Positions 24,228 to 33,745 of a stretch of DNA of 64,000 nucleotides are shown piece after piece. The position numbers were made by a program, and so were the translations under genes. This DNA comes from Litorivivens lipolytica (GTDB lineage Bacteria > Pseudomonadota > Gammaproteobacteria > Pseudomonadales > Spongiibacteraceae), in NCBI RefSeq assembly GCF_014191715.1, contig NZ_JACHWY010000003.1:1-64000 (forward strand), read 5' to 3'. Each line of letters starts with the position of its first letter. Within the stretch, counting starts at the first letter, position 1. The notes beneath the pieces are model-generated. The model saw only the letters and a list, made by a program, of their open reading frames with translations. It was not told the DNA's origin and did not search any database.

Positions 24228-25049
24228 ATGCCCGATAATTTTGTCCAAACTTACGGCCCGTGGGCGCTCGTGCTCGGCGCCTCCGAGGGGGTCGGCTCGG
24301 CCTTTGTCGAGGCATTGGCCGCCAGGCAGCTCAACGTTGCTTTGGTATCACGACGCCAATCGGTTTTGGATGAGGTCGCGCAAGGCATCCAAACTCGCTT
24401 CGGAGTCCAGACTCGTACGATCGCCATGGATCTTTTCGATCACAACGCCATGGAGGTATTGCTCGGCAAGATAGGCGATCTGGAAATCGGCTTTCTGGTC
24501 AATTGTGCCGGCGGCGATGCGGCTTATGGCCCCTTTCTGGAGCGCGAACTCAACAATGACGAAGCGCTCCTGTTTCGAAATTGCACCCTGCTGATGCGGG
24601 TATGCCATCATTTTGGCCGGCAAATGGCAGAGCGTGGCCGCGGCGGCATCGTGACCATGAGTTCCGGTGCGGCCGTTGCCGGCGCGCCCGGGCTGGCCAC
24701 CTATGCCGGCAGTAAAGCCTTTGATCTACTGTTCTCCGAGGCGTTGTGGGGCGAGCTCAAACCCAAGGGCGTAGACCTGATCTGCGTCATGCTCGCCGAT
24801 ACCGACACACCAACCCTGAGAGCGCAGATGGTCATGCGCGGAAAACTAAAATCACTGGACGAAAGTCCCAAGGGGGCCACGCCACCCGAGCAGGTCGCCG
24901 AAGAAGCACTGCGCTATATCGGCAAACAGCCGACACGCATTATTTCCCGCAAACTTCGGGTAGGCAGCAGGCTATTGGGCTTGATGGGCAGGAACCGGGC
25001 GGTTTCCGTCATGACGGCCGCCGCCAAGAAAATCATGGGCGACCAATAA
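24228..25049 (+). CDS. Short-chain dehydrogenase/reductase
   Basis: 273 residues. The cofactor motif WALVLGASEGVGSAFVEALA (about 12-31) is a TGxxxGxG variant. The NAG-type strand is changed to NCAGG, the catalytic Ser lies in MSSGAAV, and Tyr/Lys in YAGSKAF (YxxxK). It is a classical SDR, probably acting on a hydroxy or keto group of a lipid-like molecule. The next gene, an LLM flavoenzyme, starts 25 bases downstream, so they form an operon. Confidence 0.9.
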   Translation: MPDNFVQTYGPWALVLGASEGVGSAFVEALAARQLNVALVSRRQSVLDEVAQGIQTRFGVQTRTIAMDLFDHNAMEVLLGKIGDLEIGFLVNCAGGDAAYGPFLERELNNDEALLFRNCTLLMRVCHHFGRQMAERGRGGIVTMSSGAAVAGAPGLATYAGSKAFDLLFSEALWGELKPKGVDLICVMLADTDTPTLRAQMVMRGKLKSLDESPKGATPPEQVAEEALRYIGKQPTRIISRKLRVGSRLLGLMGRNRAVSVMTAAAKKIMGDQ

Positions 25050-25074
25050 CGTATCCTTATAGCGAGGCGATCCT

Positions 25075-26085
25075 GTGGAACTGGTAGTGATTTTTGATAT
25101 GCGGGCGCCGGAGATTGGGGCGCCCGCCGAAACGCTGTATTCCGCTGCGCTCGACATGGCGCAGTGGGCGGACGAAGCCGGTTTTGACGTGATCGGGCTG
25201 GGCGAACACCATGGCTCCAGCGATGGCTATAACCCGTCTCCACTAACACTCGCCGCTGCATTTGCCGCGCGCACCCAACAGATTCGCTTGCGCACCGCCG
25301 TTTTGCTCGCTGCCTGCTATGATCCGGTCCGCCTCGCTGAAGATCTTTCGGTACTGCAGATACTAAGCCAAGGGCGCGTCGAACTGGGGCTGGGCTTTGG
25401 CTATCGCCCCTCCGAATTTGCCATGTACGGCCGCGAGCTGAAAAACCGCTTCAACGATACGATGCAAACCCTACACACACTGAAGCAGGCCTGGACCGGC
25501 GAGGCCTTTGAGTATCAGGGGCGCCCCTGTCGGATTTCACCCACACCGAATAAACCCATCCCGGTACTACTCGGCGGCACCGCTCCCAAGGTTGCCCGCG
25601 CAGCCGCCGAACACGCCGACGGTTTTATTGTGCCGCTGTTTAACGAGAAGGTTTGGCAGCCCTACCGCGATGAGTGCCTGAAACTGAGCAAAACCGACCC
25701 GGGTGCGTATCCGAAGCAGGGCCCGACACTATTGTGGGTTTCAGAAGACCCGGACGCCGACTGGGAATGGCTCGCGCCCCACATTCTGCACGTACTGAAC
25801 TCCTATGCAGAGTGGACCGCCGAAGCCTATGGTAAACCCATGGGGCCCTATGCTGGCGGCATGACCGCAGAGACGGTTCGCAGCAGCGGGGCCTATCAGG
25901 TGCTGACGCCAGAACAAACGATCGCATTGGTTAACGAGCTCGGCGATCACAGTTCACTTTATCTAACGCCCTTATTTGGCGGGGCAGCGCCCGAGCGTGG
26001 CTGGAAAATGCTGAAATTATTTGAAGAACAGGTGCTGCCCCACGTACCGCGCAACAGCATTCCGAACTGGCGCATCGGTACGTGA
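25075..26085 (+). CDS. LLM-class flavin-dependent oxidoreductase
   Basis: 336 residues, starting at GTG with GAGG upstream. Luciferase-like signatures: WADEAGFDVIGLGEHHGSSD, TQQIRLRTAVLLAACYDPVR, DLSVLQILSQGRVELGLGFG and PIPVLLGGTAPKVARAAAEH. Family members are FMN-dependent monooxygenases or F420-dependent enzymes. The LGEHH segment and lack of F420 genes in view favour a flavin monooxygenase. It probably works with the SDR encoded just upstream on the same substrate, which is unknown. Confidence 0.9.
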   Translation: MELVVIFDMRAPEIGAPAETLYSAALDMAQWADEAGFDVIGLGEHHGSSDGYNPSPLTLAAAFAARTQQIRLRTAVLLAACYDPVRLAEDLSVLQILSQGRVELGLGFGYRPSEFAMYGRELKNRFNDTMQTLHTLKQAWTGEAFEYQGRPCRISPTPNKPIPVLLGGTAPKVARAAAEHADGFIVPLFNEKVWQPYRDECLKLSKTDPGAYPKQGPTLLWVSEDPDADWEWLAPHILHVLNSYAEWTAEAYGKPMGPYAGGMTAETVRSSGAYQVLTPEQTIALVNELGDHSSLYLTPLFGGAAPERGWKMLKLFEEQVLPHVPRNSIPNWRIGT

Positions 26086-26100
26086 TACAAGCCAAGGCGA

Positions 26101-27225
26101 TCAATAAACCAAAGCGACCAACCTCATCTCCAGAGATTGTCGAGTAAGACGCTGGCGGAGCGCGCGAGCGTGCTCAACGATCAGGTCGGAGGCTTGCCCG
26201 CCTGCTTTGCTAAACAGCAGGTCGGCCTCTTCGAGCACGCTGCGCAGGCTCGAGGGAGTTTCCGGGGGCAAGTCAGGCAAAGGGGTAATAGGCTCTACGT
26301 CTTCACCGGCTTTAATCTGCAGCTCTAGTTTCTCAAGTGCCAGATAGCAAGACTCGGCAATATCTTCCCCCGGCAGCGTCGCGGCACCGTGGGGCGCACC
26401 CAGCGTCTCGAACACATAGGCTCGCTCGCTGTTCATTGCAGAATCGCAGTACCAATGTTGTTGCCTATCGTGCAGAAACAACCAGATATCATTTAAAGCC
26501 TGATCTTCATTTCGGTCGAGAAAATCACCAGTGGGCAGGGCGTAATGCAGTTGCTGGGTTGCAACATCAACGGTGCGGCGATCGGCGAGGGTTAGGGGTT
26601 GGGTACATTGCTGTAGTGGCAGCCAGAGATTCAACAAACACACAGGAGAGAGCCGATTGCGGCGACCCAACGTGTTGTGCCGGAATAACCAGGGCGCCGC
26701 ACCTTTGAGCATCTGCTTCAGCGGGGTGCCATACACGTTTTGATCACCGTGCACCTGATCCGCAGCCTTGTGACCATTGCGCTCGGTCATCGCTTGCCCG
26801 GACGACACATCCAAACCATTGGGGCCTGAACGGCGCATGATAAAACCTTCGGGCGCAACAAAAAGCACTCTCAGGCGCCGACCATCGCTGAGCCTGAAAC
26901 GCTTGCCCTGAATCTCTGAGCGAACAAGGCGCGCGTGCTCATCGCTGAGCTCTCCAGCCTCTCGCACTTTAGCCAATACGTCCTGAAGATTTTCTCGCCC
27001 CGAAAGGTCAATTTGATCAAAGCCGGCCGAAAGGCCGGGGATTTTTGAGCGATCTTCGGCGAGATCCGTGGCATCACACCAATGGGTTTCGGTCGCACCG
27101 CCGCTACCATCAACACCATAGCGGGTAGGTATTCGCAGACCTTGCCTTCCGTCCCGCACCACATCAGCGGCGCTCGAAAAACCCAGTTTGACTTTGAACG
27201 GATGCGCTTTGTTATTGGAATTCAT
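26101..27225 (-). CDS. CmcJ/AsaB (NvfI-type) family protein with a C-terminal extension
   Basis: 374 residues, soluble. Residues 170-305 show LFRHNTLGRRNRLSPVCLLN, LADRRTVDVATQQLHYALP, QHWYCDSAMNSERAYVFETL and GAPHGAATLPGEDIAESCYL. This resembles CmcJ/AsaB-type proteins, where DxRSV, HxWYYFPxMxxDE and PHTAF occur at the same places. Those proteins are iron/2-oxoglutarate-type or related oxygenases or accessory hydroxylases. The usual PHTAF is here PHGAA, so one potential metal-site neighbour has changed. Residues 310-374 add a helical tail not typical of the family. The function is unproven. Confidence 0.65.
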   Translation of the reverse strand: MNSNNKAHPFKVKLGFSSAADVVRDGRQGLRIPTRYGVDGSGGATETHWCDATDLAEDRSKIPGLSAGFDQIDLSGRENLQDVLAKVREAGELSDEHARLVRSEIQGKRFRLSDGRRLRVLFVAPEGFIMRRSGPNGLDVSSGQAMTERNGHKAADQVHGDQNVYGTPLKQMLKGAAPWLFRHNTLGRRNRLSPVCLLNLWLPLQQCTQPLTLADRRTVDVATQQLHYALPTGDFLDRNEDQALNDIWLFLHDRQQHWYCDSAMNSERAYVFETLGAPHGAATLPGEDIAESCYLALEKLELQIKAGEDVEPITPLPDLPPETPSSLRSVLEEADLLFSKAGGQASDLIVEHARALRQRLTRQSLEMRLVALVY

Positions 27226-27322
27226 AGCGATATCTGCAATCTGACTCAGAAGCCCTTCACGATACAGAAAAGCCGATGCGAGGCAAATTACGAGATTGAC
27301 AACTAATGCCTTGCGATAAAGC

Positions 27323-28546
27323 CTAGCCCGCCATCAATCGACGGTAGCGCCGGCTCTGCAGCGCGATTTTCACCTGCCCACTCAATAGTGCCCACAGCGG
27401 AGATACGCTAGGATTGGGCTGATTGTTTTTGCTGAGCTTGGTGAGCTGGTATTTCACAGTTGCCATATAAGCAAGCGAGGCTAGGGTTTTGTTTTTCCAA
27501 TCTGCGACCTCGATCATCGGTGCACTGTCTTCGCCCTTGCGCCAATCGTTGGGAAGGCGAGGATTAATCGCCAGCGCCGTGGCGATACCCACCATATCGA
27601 TGCCGCTCTCGATAGCCTGCTCTGCAATGGGGGCGCGGCGGATACCGCCGGTCACCATGATAGGCATGTTAGCCGTCGCCTGAATCTCTTTGGCAAATTC
27701 CAGAAAGTAAGCCTCCCGCGCAATCGTACTGTCATCACGGGTGCGGCCGTGCATGGCCGGTGCTTCGTAACTGCCGCCTGATATCTCGACCATATCCACA
27801 GACAGCGCATTCAGCAGCTGCACAACCTGACGAGCTTCGTCGGGGCTGAACCCGCCTCGCTGGAAATCCGCCGAATTGATTTTGACCGACACCGAGAACT
27901 CCGCCGACACGACGGCGCGAACACCTTTCACTACTTCGAGCAGTAAACGGGCCCGGTTTTCCAGAGAGCCTCCCCACTGATCCTCTCGGCGATTGGTCAG
28001 TGGCGACAGAAACTGGCTGAGCAAATAACCGTGCGCCGCATGAATCTGCACACCCGTAAAACCCGACTTTTCAGCCAGCTGCGCCGTGCGAATAAACCGC
28101 TGAATAACATCCTGAATCTTTTCTTCCGACATGGCTTTGGGGGCATCAAAACGCTTGGAAAGATTGCCCAAGTCGATCGGCACCGCCGACGGCGCCCAGG
28201 TTTCCTGCCCCAGATTGTTCTGCATCTGCCGTCCCGGATGATTGATCTGCATCCAGAATTGCGCCCCTTTAGAGCGGCCTATCTCGGCCCAGCGCTTAAA
28301 CTTGTCGAGCTGACGCTCGTCTTCCAACACCACGCCGCCGGGGCCGGTCATGGCCCGCGGATCAATCATCACATTACCGCTGATAAGCAGTCCGGCGCCG
28401 CCATCTGCCCAGGCCTGATACAGCTGCATCAGAGGTTGCGATGGCCCCATCTCGGCGTCAGCCATATTCTCTTCCATCGCGGCTTTGGCGATGCGATTGG
28501 GGACTGTCGTGCCGTTTGGTAGCGACAGCGGTTCGAAAATTTGCAT
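27323..28546 (-). CDS. NADH:flavin oxidoreductase, old yellow enzyme family
   Basis: 407 residues, FMN-binding TIM barrel. Seen: LPNGTTVPNRIAKAAMEENM, QINHPGRQMQ, HAAHGYLLSQFLSPLTNRRE with the catalytic His-Ala-Ala-His and FLSP..N segments, WGGSLENRARLLLEVV, and MVTGGIRR near the FMN phosphate site. OYE enzymes reduce activated C=C bonds (enones, nitroesters). The C-terminal 60 residues replace the second iron-sulfur/FAD part of 2,4-dienoyl-CoA reductases, so it is the short type. It lies downstream of the NDH-2-like gene in the same direction, 37 bases away. Confidence 0.92.
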   Translation of the reverse strand: MQIFEPLSLPNGTTVPNRIAKAAMEENMADAEMGPSQPLMQLYQAWADGGAGLLISGNVMIDPRAMTGPGGVVLEDERQLDKFKRWAEIGRSKGAQFWMQINHPGRQMQNNLGQETWAPSAVPIDLGNLSKRFDAPKAMSEEKIQDVIQRFIRTAQLAEKSGFTGVQIHAAHGYLLSQFLSPLTNRREDQWGGSLENRARLLLEVVKGVRAVVSAEFSVSVKINSADFQRGGFSPDEARQVVQLLNALSVDMVEISGGSYEAPAMHGRTRDDSTIAREAYFLEFAKEIQATANMPIMVTGGIRRAPIAEQAIESGIDMVGIATALAINPRLPNDWRKGEDSAPMIEVADWKNKTLASLAYMATVKYQLTKLSKNNQPNPSVSPLWALLSGQVKIALQSRRYRRLMAG

Positions 28547-28583
28547 GCCCGGGCTGCTCCTGATGTTGTTCTGACAGATTATT

Positions 28584-29879
28584 TCAGTGGAGTTTCAAAC
28601 GGGGTCGCAACAGGCGATTGAAACGACCGGCCAGCAAGAGCATAAGCGTTCGCATCCAGCCGTACAACGCCGCCTGATGAAAACGGTAGAGACCGATATA
28701 CATAAAACGGGCAAGCCAACCCTCGACAAAGATCGAGCCGCCGCGCAGATTGCCCATCAGGTTACCGAGCGCCGAATACTTGGACAGCGATACCAGCGAA
28801 CCGTGATCTTTATATTCAAAAGGTATTGGACTCTCACCGCGCAATAGGCGCTCTATATTCGCGGCAGTGTGTAAAGCCATTTGCTGAGCCGACTGGGCGC
28901 GCGGTGGTACATTTTTGCCCTCACCCATATCGCAGGCACAGCAGTCGCCAATCGCAAAGATTGCATTATCCTCTGTGAGCAAGGTGTCAGTGACGGTCAG
29001 CTGATTAATACGATTGGTCTTCAAAGCCAGCGTGCCCAGTATCTCTGGCGCCTTGATACCCGCCGCCCAGACCAGCAACTGCGCCTCAATCCGCTGGCCA
29101 TCCTTGGTAATAAAAGCCTCTTCTTCGGCGCGCTCAACCAGGGTATCGGTATGAACCTGTACACCAAGCTTTTTCAACTCGTCCTCAGCAGACTTTGCCA
29201 GCTTTTCCTGAAGTGCCGGCAATAAGCGCGGCGCCGCCTCGATCAGGTGCACATGCAGTTTGCTGCGGTCCAGCTGCTCGTGACCGTAGAGCTTGAGGAC
29301 CGCAATGGCGTGGTGTATTTCTGCGGCGAGTTCAACACCCGTCGCGCCGCCGCCGACGATGGCGACGGAAACCGGCGTATCGGTGAAATTCGCGCGGTCG
29401 CAGTGGTTAAGAAAGCGTTCATGGAAGAGATCCGCCTGTTTTCGGCTGTCCAGAAACAGACAGTGATCACGAACACCGGCGGTATTAAAGTCATTCCCAA
29501 GGCTGCCGATAGCCAGCACCAGATAGTCGTACTCGAGCCGACGCTCGGGCAGAATTTCTTCACCTTGATCATCGTGCACGGGGGCAAGAATGACCTGCTT
29601 GGCCTCGCGATCAACACCGCTTAACCAGCCGCGAGCGAAGCGATAATAATTCTGACGGGCGTGGGCGAGGTAGTTTACTGCGTCCAGGTCGGCATCGATG
29701 GCGCCGGTGGCGACTTCGTGAAAGCGCGGCTTCCAGATATGGCTACCACTGCCATCGACCAAGGTAATACTGGCTTTACTGCGTTTACCGAGGCGACGAC
29801 CGAGACGGGTAACCAGTGGCAGGCCGCCGGCACCTCCCCCAATGACTACTATCTTTGGTTGACGTGTCGTCTGCTGCAT
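28584..29879 (-). CDS. ndh: NAD(P)/FAD-dependent oxidoreductase, type II NADH dehydrogenase-like
   Basis: 431 residues. The first dinucleotide fold VIGGGAGGLPLVTRLGRRLG (about 12-31) binds FAD; VAIVGGGATGVELAAEIHHA (about 172-191) binds NADH; IFAIGDC near 315 is the second FAD contact. The C-terminal region with FMYIGLYRFHQAALYGWMRT and a basic tail matches the amphipathic membrane anchor of NDH-2. It would oxidise NADH and reduce quinone without pumping protons. The symbol is a family-level assignment. Confidence 0.85.
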   Translation of the reverse strand: MQQTTRQPKIVVIGGGAGGLPLVTRLGRRLGKRSKASITLVDGSGSHIWKPRFHEVATGAIDADLDAVNYLAHARQNYYRFARGWLSGVDREAKQVILAPVHDDQGEEILPERRLEYDYLVLAIGSLGNDFNTAGVRDHCLFLDSRKQADLFHERFLNHCDRANFTDTPVSVAIVGGGATGVELAAEIHHAIAVLKLYGHEQLDRSKLHVHLIEAAPRLLPALQEKLAKSAEDELKKLGVQVHTDTLVERAEEEAFITKDGQRIEAQLLVWAAGIKAPEILGTLALKTNRINQLTVTDTLLTEDNAIFAIGDCCACDMGEGKNVPPRAQSAQQMALHTAANIERLLRGESPIPFEYKDHGSLVSLSKYSALGNLMGNLRGGSIFVEGWLARFMYIGLYRFHQAALYGWMRTLMLLLAGRFNRLLRPRLKLH

Positions 29880-29982
29880 GGCTTGCCCTCTCTTTTTCGC
29901 GACAGCAGTCTACTTCTGCACCGAGAGGGACTCAATGTATTATTAGCGAATTGAGCATTATCGCTGAAACTACTCGAAATTC

Positions 29983-30012
29983 ACCGAGTTAATATTAATC
30001 AACACTAACTCG
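29983..30012 (-). terminator. Possible hairpin terminator after the EAL gene
   Basis: CCGAGTTA (29983-29990) pairs exactly with TAACTCGG (30005-30012) across a 14-base AT-rich loop. It lies 40 bases beyond the EAL gene stop on the minus strand, before the NDH-2-like gene. The T run is weak, so it may also be a regulatory dyad. Confidence 0.4.
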
Positions 30013-30051
30013 GAAATTCATAAGCTCTATCAGACCTATGCGTTAGCCCCT

Positions 30052-32091
30052 CTAACCGACCAAAGACAAAGGCCTGTTTCTGCTAAGCCAGGTGATAAAG
30101 TCTTGTTCAGTTAGTGGCCTACTGAATAAATAGCCTTGAAATTGGTGGCAGTTCATATCAACCAGCTTATTGAGCTGCTCGCGCGTTTCAACGCCCTCCA
30201 CCACCACAGACATCCCCAGGGCCCGCGCAATATCAACGATACCAGCAACCAGTTTTTCTCCTCGCTCAGTATCCATTTTGTCGACGAAACTTTTATCAAC
30301 CTTCAGGGAATCAAGCGGGAATGACTGCAAATAGGACAGTGATGAATACCCGGTGCCAAAGTCATCAACAGCAATGGATACACCGAGATCACGAGCATAT
30401 TGCAACTGTGAAGATGCCCGTCCAGCTTCCGTTACAAGTGCTGATTCTGTAAGTTCGAATTCAAGTTTTGACGCTGGTATTCTGGCCTCGATCAACGCCT
30501 TCTCTACATACTCTACAAAGTCACCGTCCATCAATTGCAGACCACAGACATTTAACGCGATACGCGCTGGAAAATTACAATCCTCACGATCTAATGTCTT
30601 AATGAAGGCTATGGCTTCGTTTACTACCCAAATACCCAATTCAGGCATAAACCCACAACGCTCGGCAATGGGGATAAACACATCCGGCGGGATAATGCGC
30701 CCTTCTTCTTGCTGCCACCGTAGTAGCGCTTCAGCACCCACACATCGCCCATGTCTATTGACCTTAGGCTGGTAGTAAAGACGAAACTCATTATTGAGCA
30801 AGGCCGAAGGCAAACGCTTTTCCAGCATTTTTTCGTAAGCAATTTTATTTGCCAAGGCCGCATCATAAAAAACCAGTCTGTTTCTACCTTGAGCTATCGA
30901 CTCCAACAAAGCAGTCTCCGCTAGGTAGAGGCCTTCCTCTATCGGCCTTCCTTCTACCGGGCCAATCACACCTATATTTACCGAGTAGTCGACTCTCTGA
31001 CTTTTAATGTATAACGACTGGGCTATCGACTTATTAATCTGACCTTCATTCCAGCTATTCTTCAACACAGAAAGGTCCTCTAAATCATCAACTTCCAGAG
31101 CTATACAGACTGAAGAGGAATCGAGACGGATGTGCTTGGCAGGCAGCGAGAACAAACTAATGACACTCTCACACGTCTTAGTCACTATTTTCTCAGCCAG
31201 GTCTTTCCCATAAGTACTGAAAAAGGCGCCGTAATCTTTGACATGCACCAAAACCAGAGCATATACCCTTCCCCCAGACAGTTGAGCGACAACTTGATTT
31301 CGCCCAAGATCCTGCTCCCATTCAATGGGCAGATTTAAATCTATAACCGGAGACTGTTGCGTGCCGACCATACGCACCGCCCGCTCTTGTAAGTTTTGAC
31401 GAAAGCTTAAAAACGCACAGCATAGCAACACCAAACCAAGAGCGGATTTCTCCACACTGACCGGCAGAGGTTCATCAAGCCAACCCAAATCAAATAGCAT
31501 GCGAAATCCGATGTAAACCAGCTGCAAGCCCAGACAAATGCTGAACGCCAGCGTCATCGGCAAAGGGCAAGAACCGCCATAATGCACTATCCGCCAACCA
31601 CAGCAGGCATAAAGAATGAAGAAAACTGAAGAAACAATCACACCCGTTTTGGAAGCAGTGCCCTGGTAAATGTTGACCGTTTCAAATAACAGCTGCGTTT
31701 CGTGCTGGAAGGCTATACGGCTTTCGAAATAATATGAGGGCAACACGAGGACACCCACGCACATAAAAAACGCAACAGCAGCTAGCATTTTGGACACCGG
31801 CCGCATGGTTTTAGGCTGATCTGTTTGCGGGTACAGCACCCAGGATAAATACACAAAAGCGCACACCTGGGCCATTGACGTCAAGGTTATCCACTTGGCC
31901 GCTACAGCGGCCCCTTCAATTCCGGGCGATTTATACCACGCAATCGTCGCAATCAGCGACAGAGTGGTGGTTAAGCCCAGAAATAAATAGGCCCCGTTCA
32001 CTTGTCGTCGCGGTTGAAAGCCAAGATTGACTGCTGAAAGCGCCACCGAAAGTAGCGCGATAAACGCCATTAATGTAAGGAAATAAGACAT
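30052..32091 (-). CDS. Membrane c-di-GMP phosphodiesterase with degenerate GGDEF and intact EAL
   Basis: 679 residues. The first 240 residues hold about seven membrane helices, like a 7TM sensory region. A GGDEF-like domain follows (about 260-410) but lacks the GGDEF signature, so it is probably inactive or only regulatory. The EAL domain has AEALLRWQ, ARIALNVCG, ELTES, VDDFGTGYSSLSYL, LKVDKSF, VVEGVET and QFQGYLFSRP, covering all usual metal and general-base residues. It should hydrolyse c-di-GMP. A REC-GGDEF gene lies divergently 280 bases away, so the pair may set local c-di-GMP. Confidence 0.92.
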   Translation of the reverse strand: MSYFLTLMAFIALLSVALSAVNLGFQPRRQVNGAYLFLGLTTTLSLIATIAWYKSPGIEGAAVAAKWITLTSMAQVCAFVYLSWVLYPQTDQPKTMRPVSKMLAAVAFFMCVGVLVLPSYYFESRIAFQHETQLLFETVNIYQGTASKTGVIVSSVFFILYACCGWRIVHYGGSCPLPMTLAFSICLGLQLVYIGFRMLFDLGWLDEPLPVSVEKSALGLVLLCCAFLSFRQNLQERAVRMVGTQQSPVIDLNLPIEWEQDLGRNQVVAQLSGGRVYALVLVHVKDYGAFFSTYGKDLAEKIVTKTCESVISLFSLPAKHIRLDSSSVCIALEVDDLEDLSVLKNSWNEGQINKSIAQSLYIKSQRVDYSVNIGVIGPVEGRPIEEGLYLAETALLESIAQGRNRLVFYDAALANKIAYEKMLEKRLPSALLNNEFRLYYQPKVNRHGRCVGAEALLRWQQEEGRIIPPDVFIPIAERCGFMPELGIWVVNEAIAFIKTLDREDCNFPARIALNVCGLQLMDGDFVEYVEKALIEARIPASKLEFELTESALVTEAGRASSQLQYARDLGVSIAVDDFGTGYSSLSYLQSFPLDSLKVDKSFVDKMDTERGEKLVAGIVDIARALGMSVVVEGVETREQLNKLVDMNCHQFQGYLFSRPLTEQDFITWLSRNRPLSLVG

Positions 32092-32370
32092 AGTCGTAAA
32101 GAGTCATTAAAGGACTCATATGTTTTAACACAATCGAGATAAACCGGCTCTAGGTGATTACCGAAGACAATGCGCTGGTTTCATAGGCTTGGACACAGAG
32201 CTTTCAAAAACCACAATCACCCTTACGAGATACCTACTATGTGGCTTCGGCTTTCACTTATGGATAAAACACCCGGCGATACGCCAATATGGCAACGGCC
32301 CCTGAAACTTGACCATCACGGGCTAAGAAAGCAATAGACTTGGTAAGTATTTACGAAAGGCAGGGTGTAC

Positions 32371-33288
32371 ATGGATCAGACAAGCCGCAATGTGCTAATC
32401 ATTGATGATAGCTACGAAGATGCTACGTTAATCTCCCGGATGCTTGAGAAAAACCCAAATGTCCGCTATGAGATTGAAATCGTGAACAATTATTGCGATG
32501 CAGCGCTAAGACTAACCACCCCTTTCGATATTTGCCTTCTAGACCAAAACCTTGGCGGTGCGACCGGCCTTGATCTACTCCGCACCGTCGAGGGGACACT
32601 GCTACCGGGCCCCGTCATCATGGTGACCGGCAGCTCGAGTCAATGGCTCGACGAATCAGCACTGGAGGCCGGTGTATGCGACTATCTCCCTAAGCAAGAA
32701 TTGACGCCTGCACTGCTCGATCGAAGCATACGCTATGCGATGACGAAGTTTTCAAAAGATAAAGAGCTCCGACGAATTGCCAGCCATGACAGCCTGACGG
32801 ACGCTTTCAACCGACGTTATTTTTCAGAGCTATGCGATAGAGCACTGGATGATTTTAACGTTTGCGGCCGAGTGGATAACTTATCGATTGTGTATATCGA
32901 CATCGATAATTTCAAGTCGATTAACGACACTCACGGCCACCAGGCGGGTGATTTGGTTCTATGTATTATCTCCAAGCGTATTGCCAACCGGATACGCGCT
33001 AACGAGGTACTCGCCCGTATCGGTGGCGACGAATTTGCTATATATATTCCAGACAGCAGCAAAGAACAGGTTGAAGCAGAGGTGACGCGATTGAGAAACA
33101 CCATCGCAGAACCTATCGATATTGGCGACGGTAAAAAACTGATCGTTGAAGCGTCAATAGGCGTATCACGCTATCCCGATCAGGGAAAATCGATAGAAGA
33201 CCTGCTTAAACAAGCGGACGCGGAAATGTATTCGGACAAAGAAGACCACCGTGCACCGCCCCATCCTGTTAGAGCTTCGGCCCATTAA
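32371..33288 (+). CDS. Response regulator with REC and GGDEF domains
   Basis: About 305 residues. ATG 32371 is preferred to GTG 32365 because AAAGGCAGGG lies just upstream. The REC domain has acidic DD near residue 10, the phospho-acceptor Asp in CLLDQNLGG and Lys in LPKQEL. The GGDEF domain shows HDSLTDAFNRRYF and ARIGGDEFAIY, so it is an active-type diguanylate cyclase. The inhibitory I-site RxxD is replaced by RANE, which may weaken product inhibition. It is likely activated by a kinase, possibly the one encoded at 34226-35317. Confidence 0.93.
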   Translation: MDQTSRNVLIIDDSYEDATLISRMLEKNPNVRYEIEIVNNYCDAALRLTTPFDICLLDQNLGGATGLDLLRTVEGTLLPGPVIMVTGSSSQWLDESALEAGVCDYLPKQELTPALLDRSIRYAMTKFSKDKELRRIASHDSLTDAFNRRYFSELCDRALDDFNVCGRVDNLSIVYIDIDNFKSINDTHGHQAGDLVLCIISKRIANRIRANEVLARIGGDEFAIYIPDSSKEQVEAEVTRLRNTIAEPIDIGDGKKLIVEASIGVSRYPDQGKSIEDLLKQADAEMYSDKEDHRAPPHPVRASAH

Positions 33289-33310
33289 TAGACCCTACAG
33301 AATTGACCTT

Positions 33311-33745
33311 CTAGCGAGGGTTAGACTGAGCTAATTTCCTAGATGGGCAGGAAAAACTGTCTCGACTTTCTACGATACAGGCAGCAAGCTCGTCGAGCGT
33401 CAGGTAGTCTTTGGACAGTGTACTGCACGCGCCATTCGCAATCGCGTCACGACGCAATCTGGGGTTCCTATTCCCCGTTAGCAACGCAATAGGCCCTTGC
33501 AATGGGGCGCCACTCAACGCTCTCAAAACATCAATCCCAGTATACGCGCCCAGTGTGTAGTCAAGCAGACACAAATCAAAAGGCTTTTTTAGACACTCTA
33601 TCGCATCATCTACCTTACCGATATGCTCCACTGTATGCTCAGAGTTGAGCTTTTTAATCATATGGGAAATCAGAACGGCGTCTTCGTAGCTGTCCTCGAC
33701 GAGAACAATATTGAGTGGCTCGATTAATGCCATAAGACTAGCCAC
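33311..33745 (-). CDS. Single-domain response regulator
   Basis: 144 residues, a lone receiver domain: NIVLVEDSYEDAVLISHMIK with the acidic pair, CLLDYTLGAYTGIDVLRALS with the phospho-Asp, LLTGNR for the Thr switch and LSKDYL for the Lys. There is no output domain. Its N-terminus closely resembles the REC domain of the REC-GGDEF protein (DDSYEDATLIS), so both may answer to the same kinase. It is last in a four-gene overlapping operon, overlapping the previous gene by 8 bases. Confidence 0.92.
   Translation of the reverse strand: MASLMALIEPLNIVLVEDSYEDAVLISHMIKKLNSEHTVEHIGKVDDAIECLKKPFDLCLLDYTLGAYTGIDVLRALSGAPLQGPIALLTGNRNPRLRRDAIANGACSTLSKDYLTLDELAACIVESRDSFSCPSRKLAQSNPR

Noticed and set aside
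32092-32370. Possible riboswitch upstream of the REC-GGDEF gene
   Set aside because: No GEMM or other riboswitch signature could be recognised in this 280-base divergent region.
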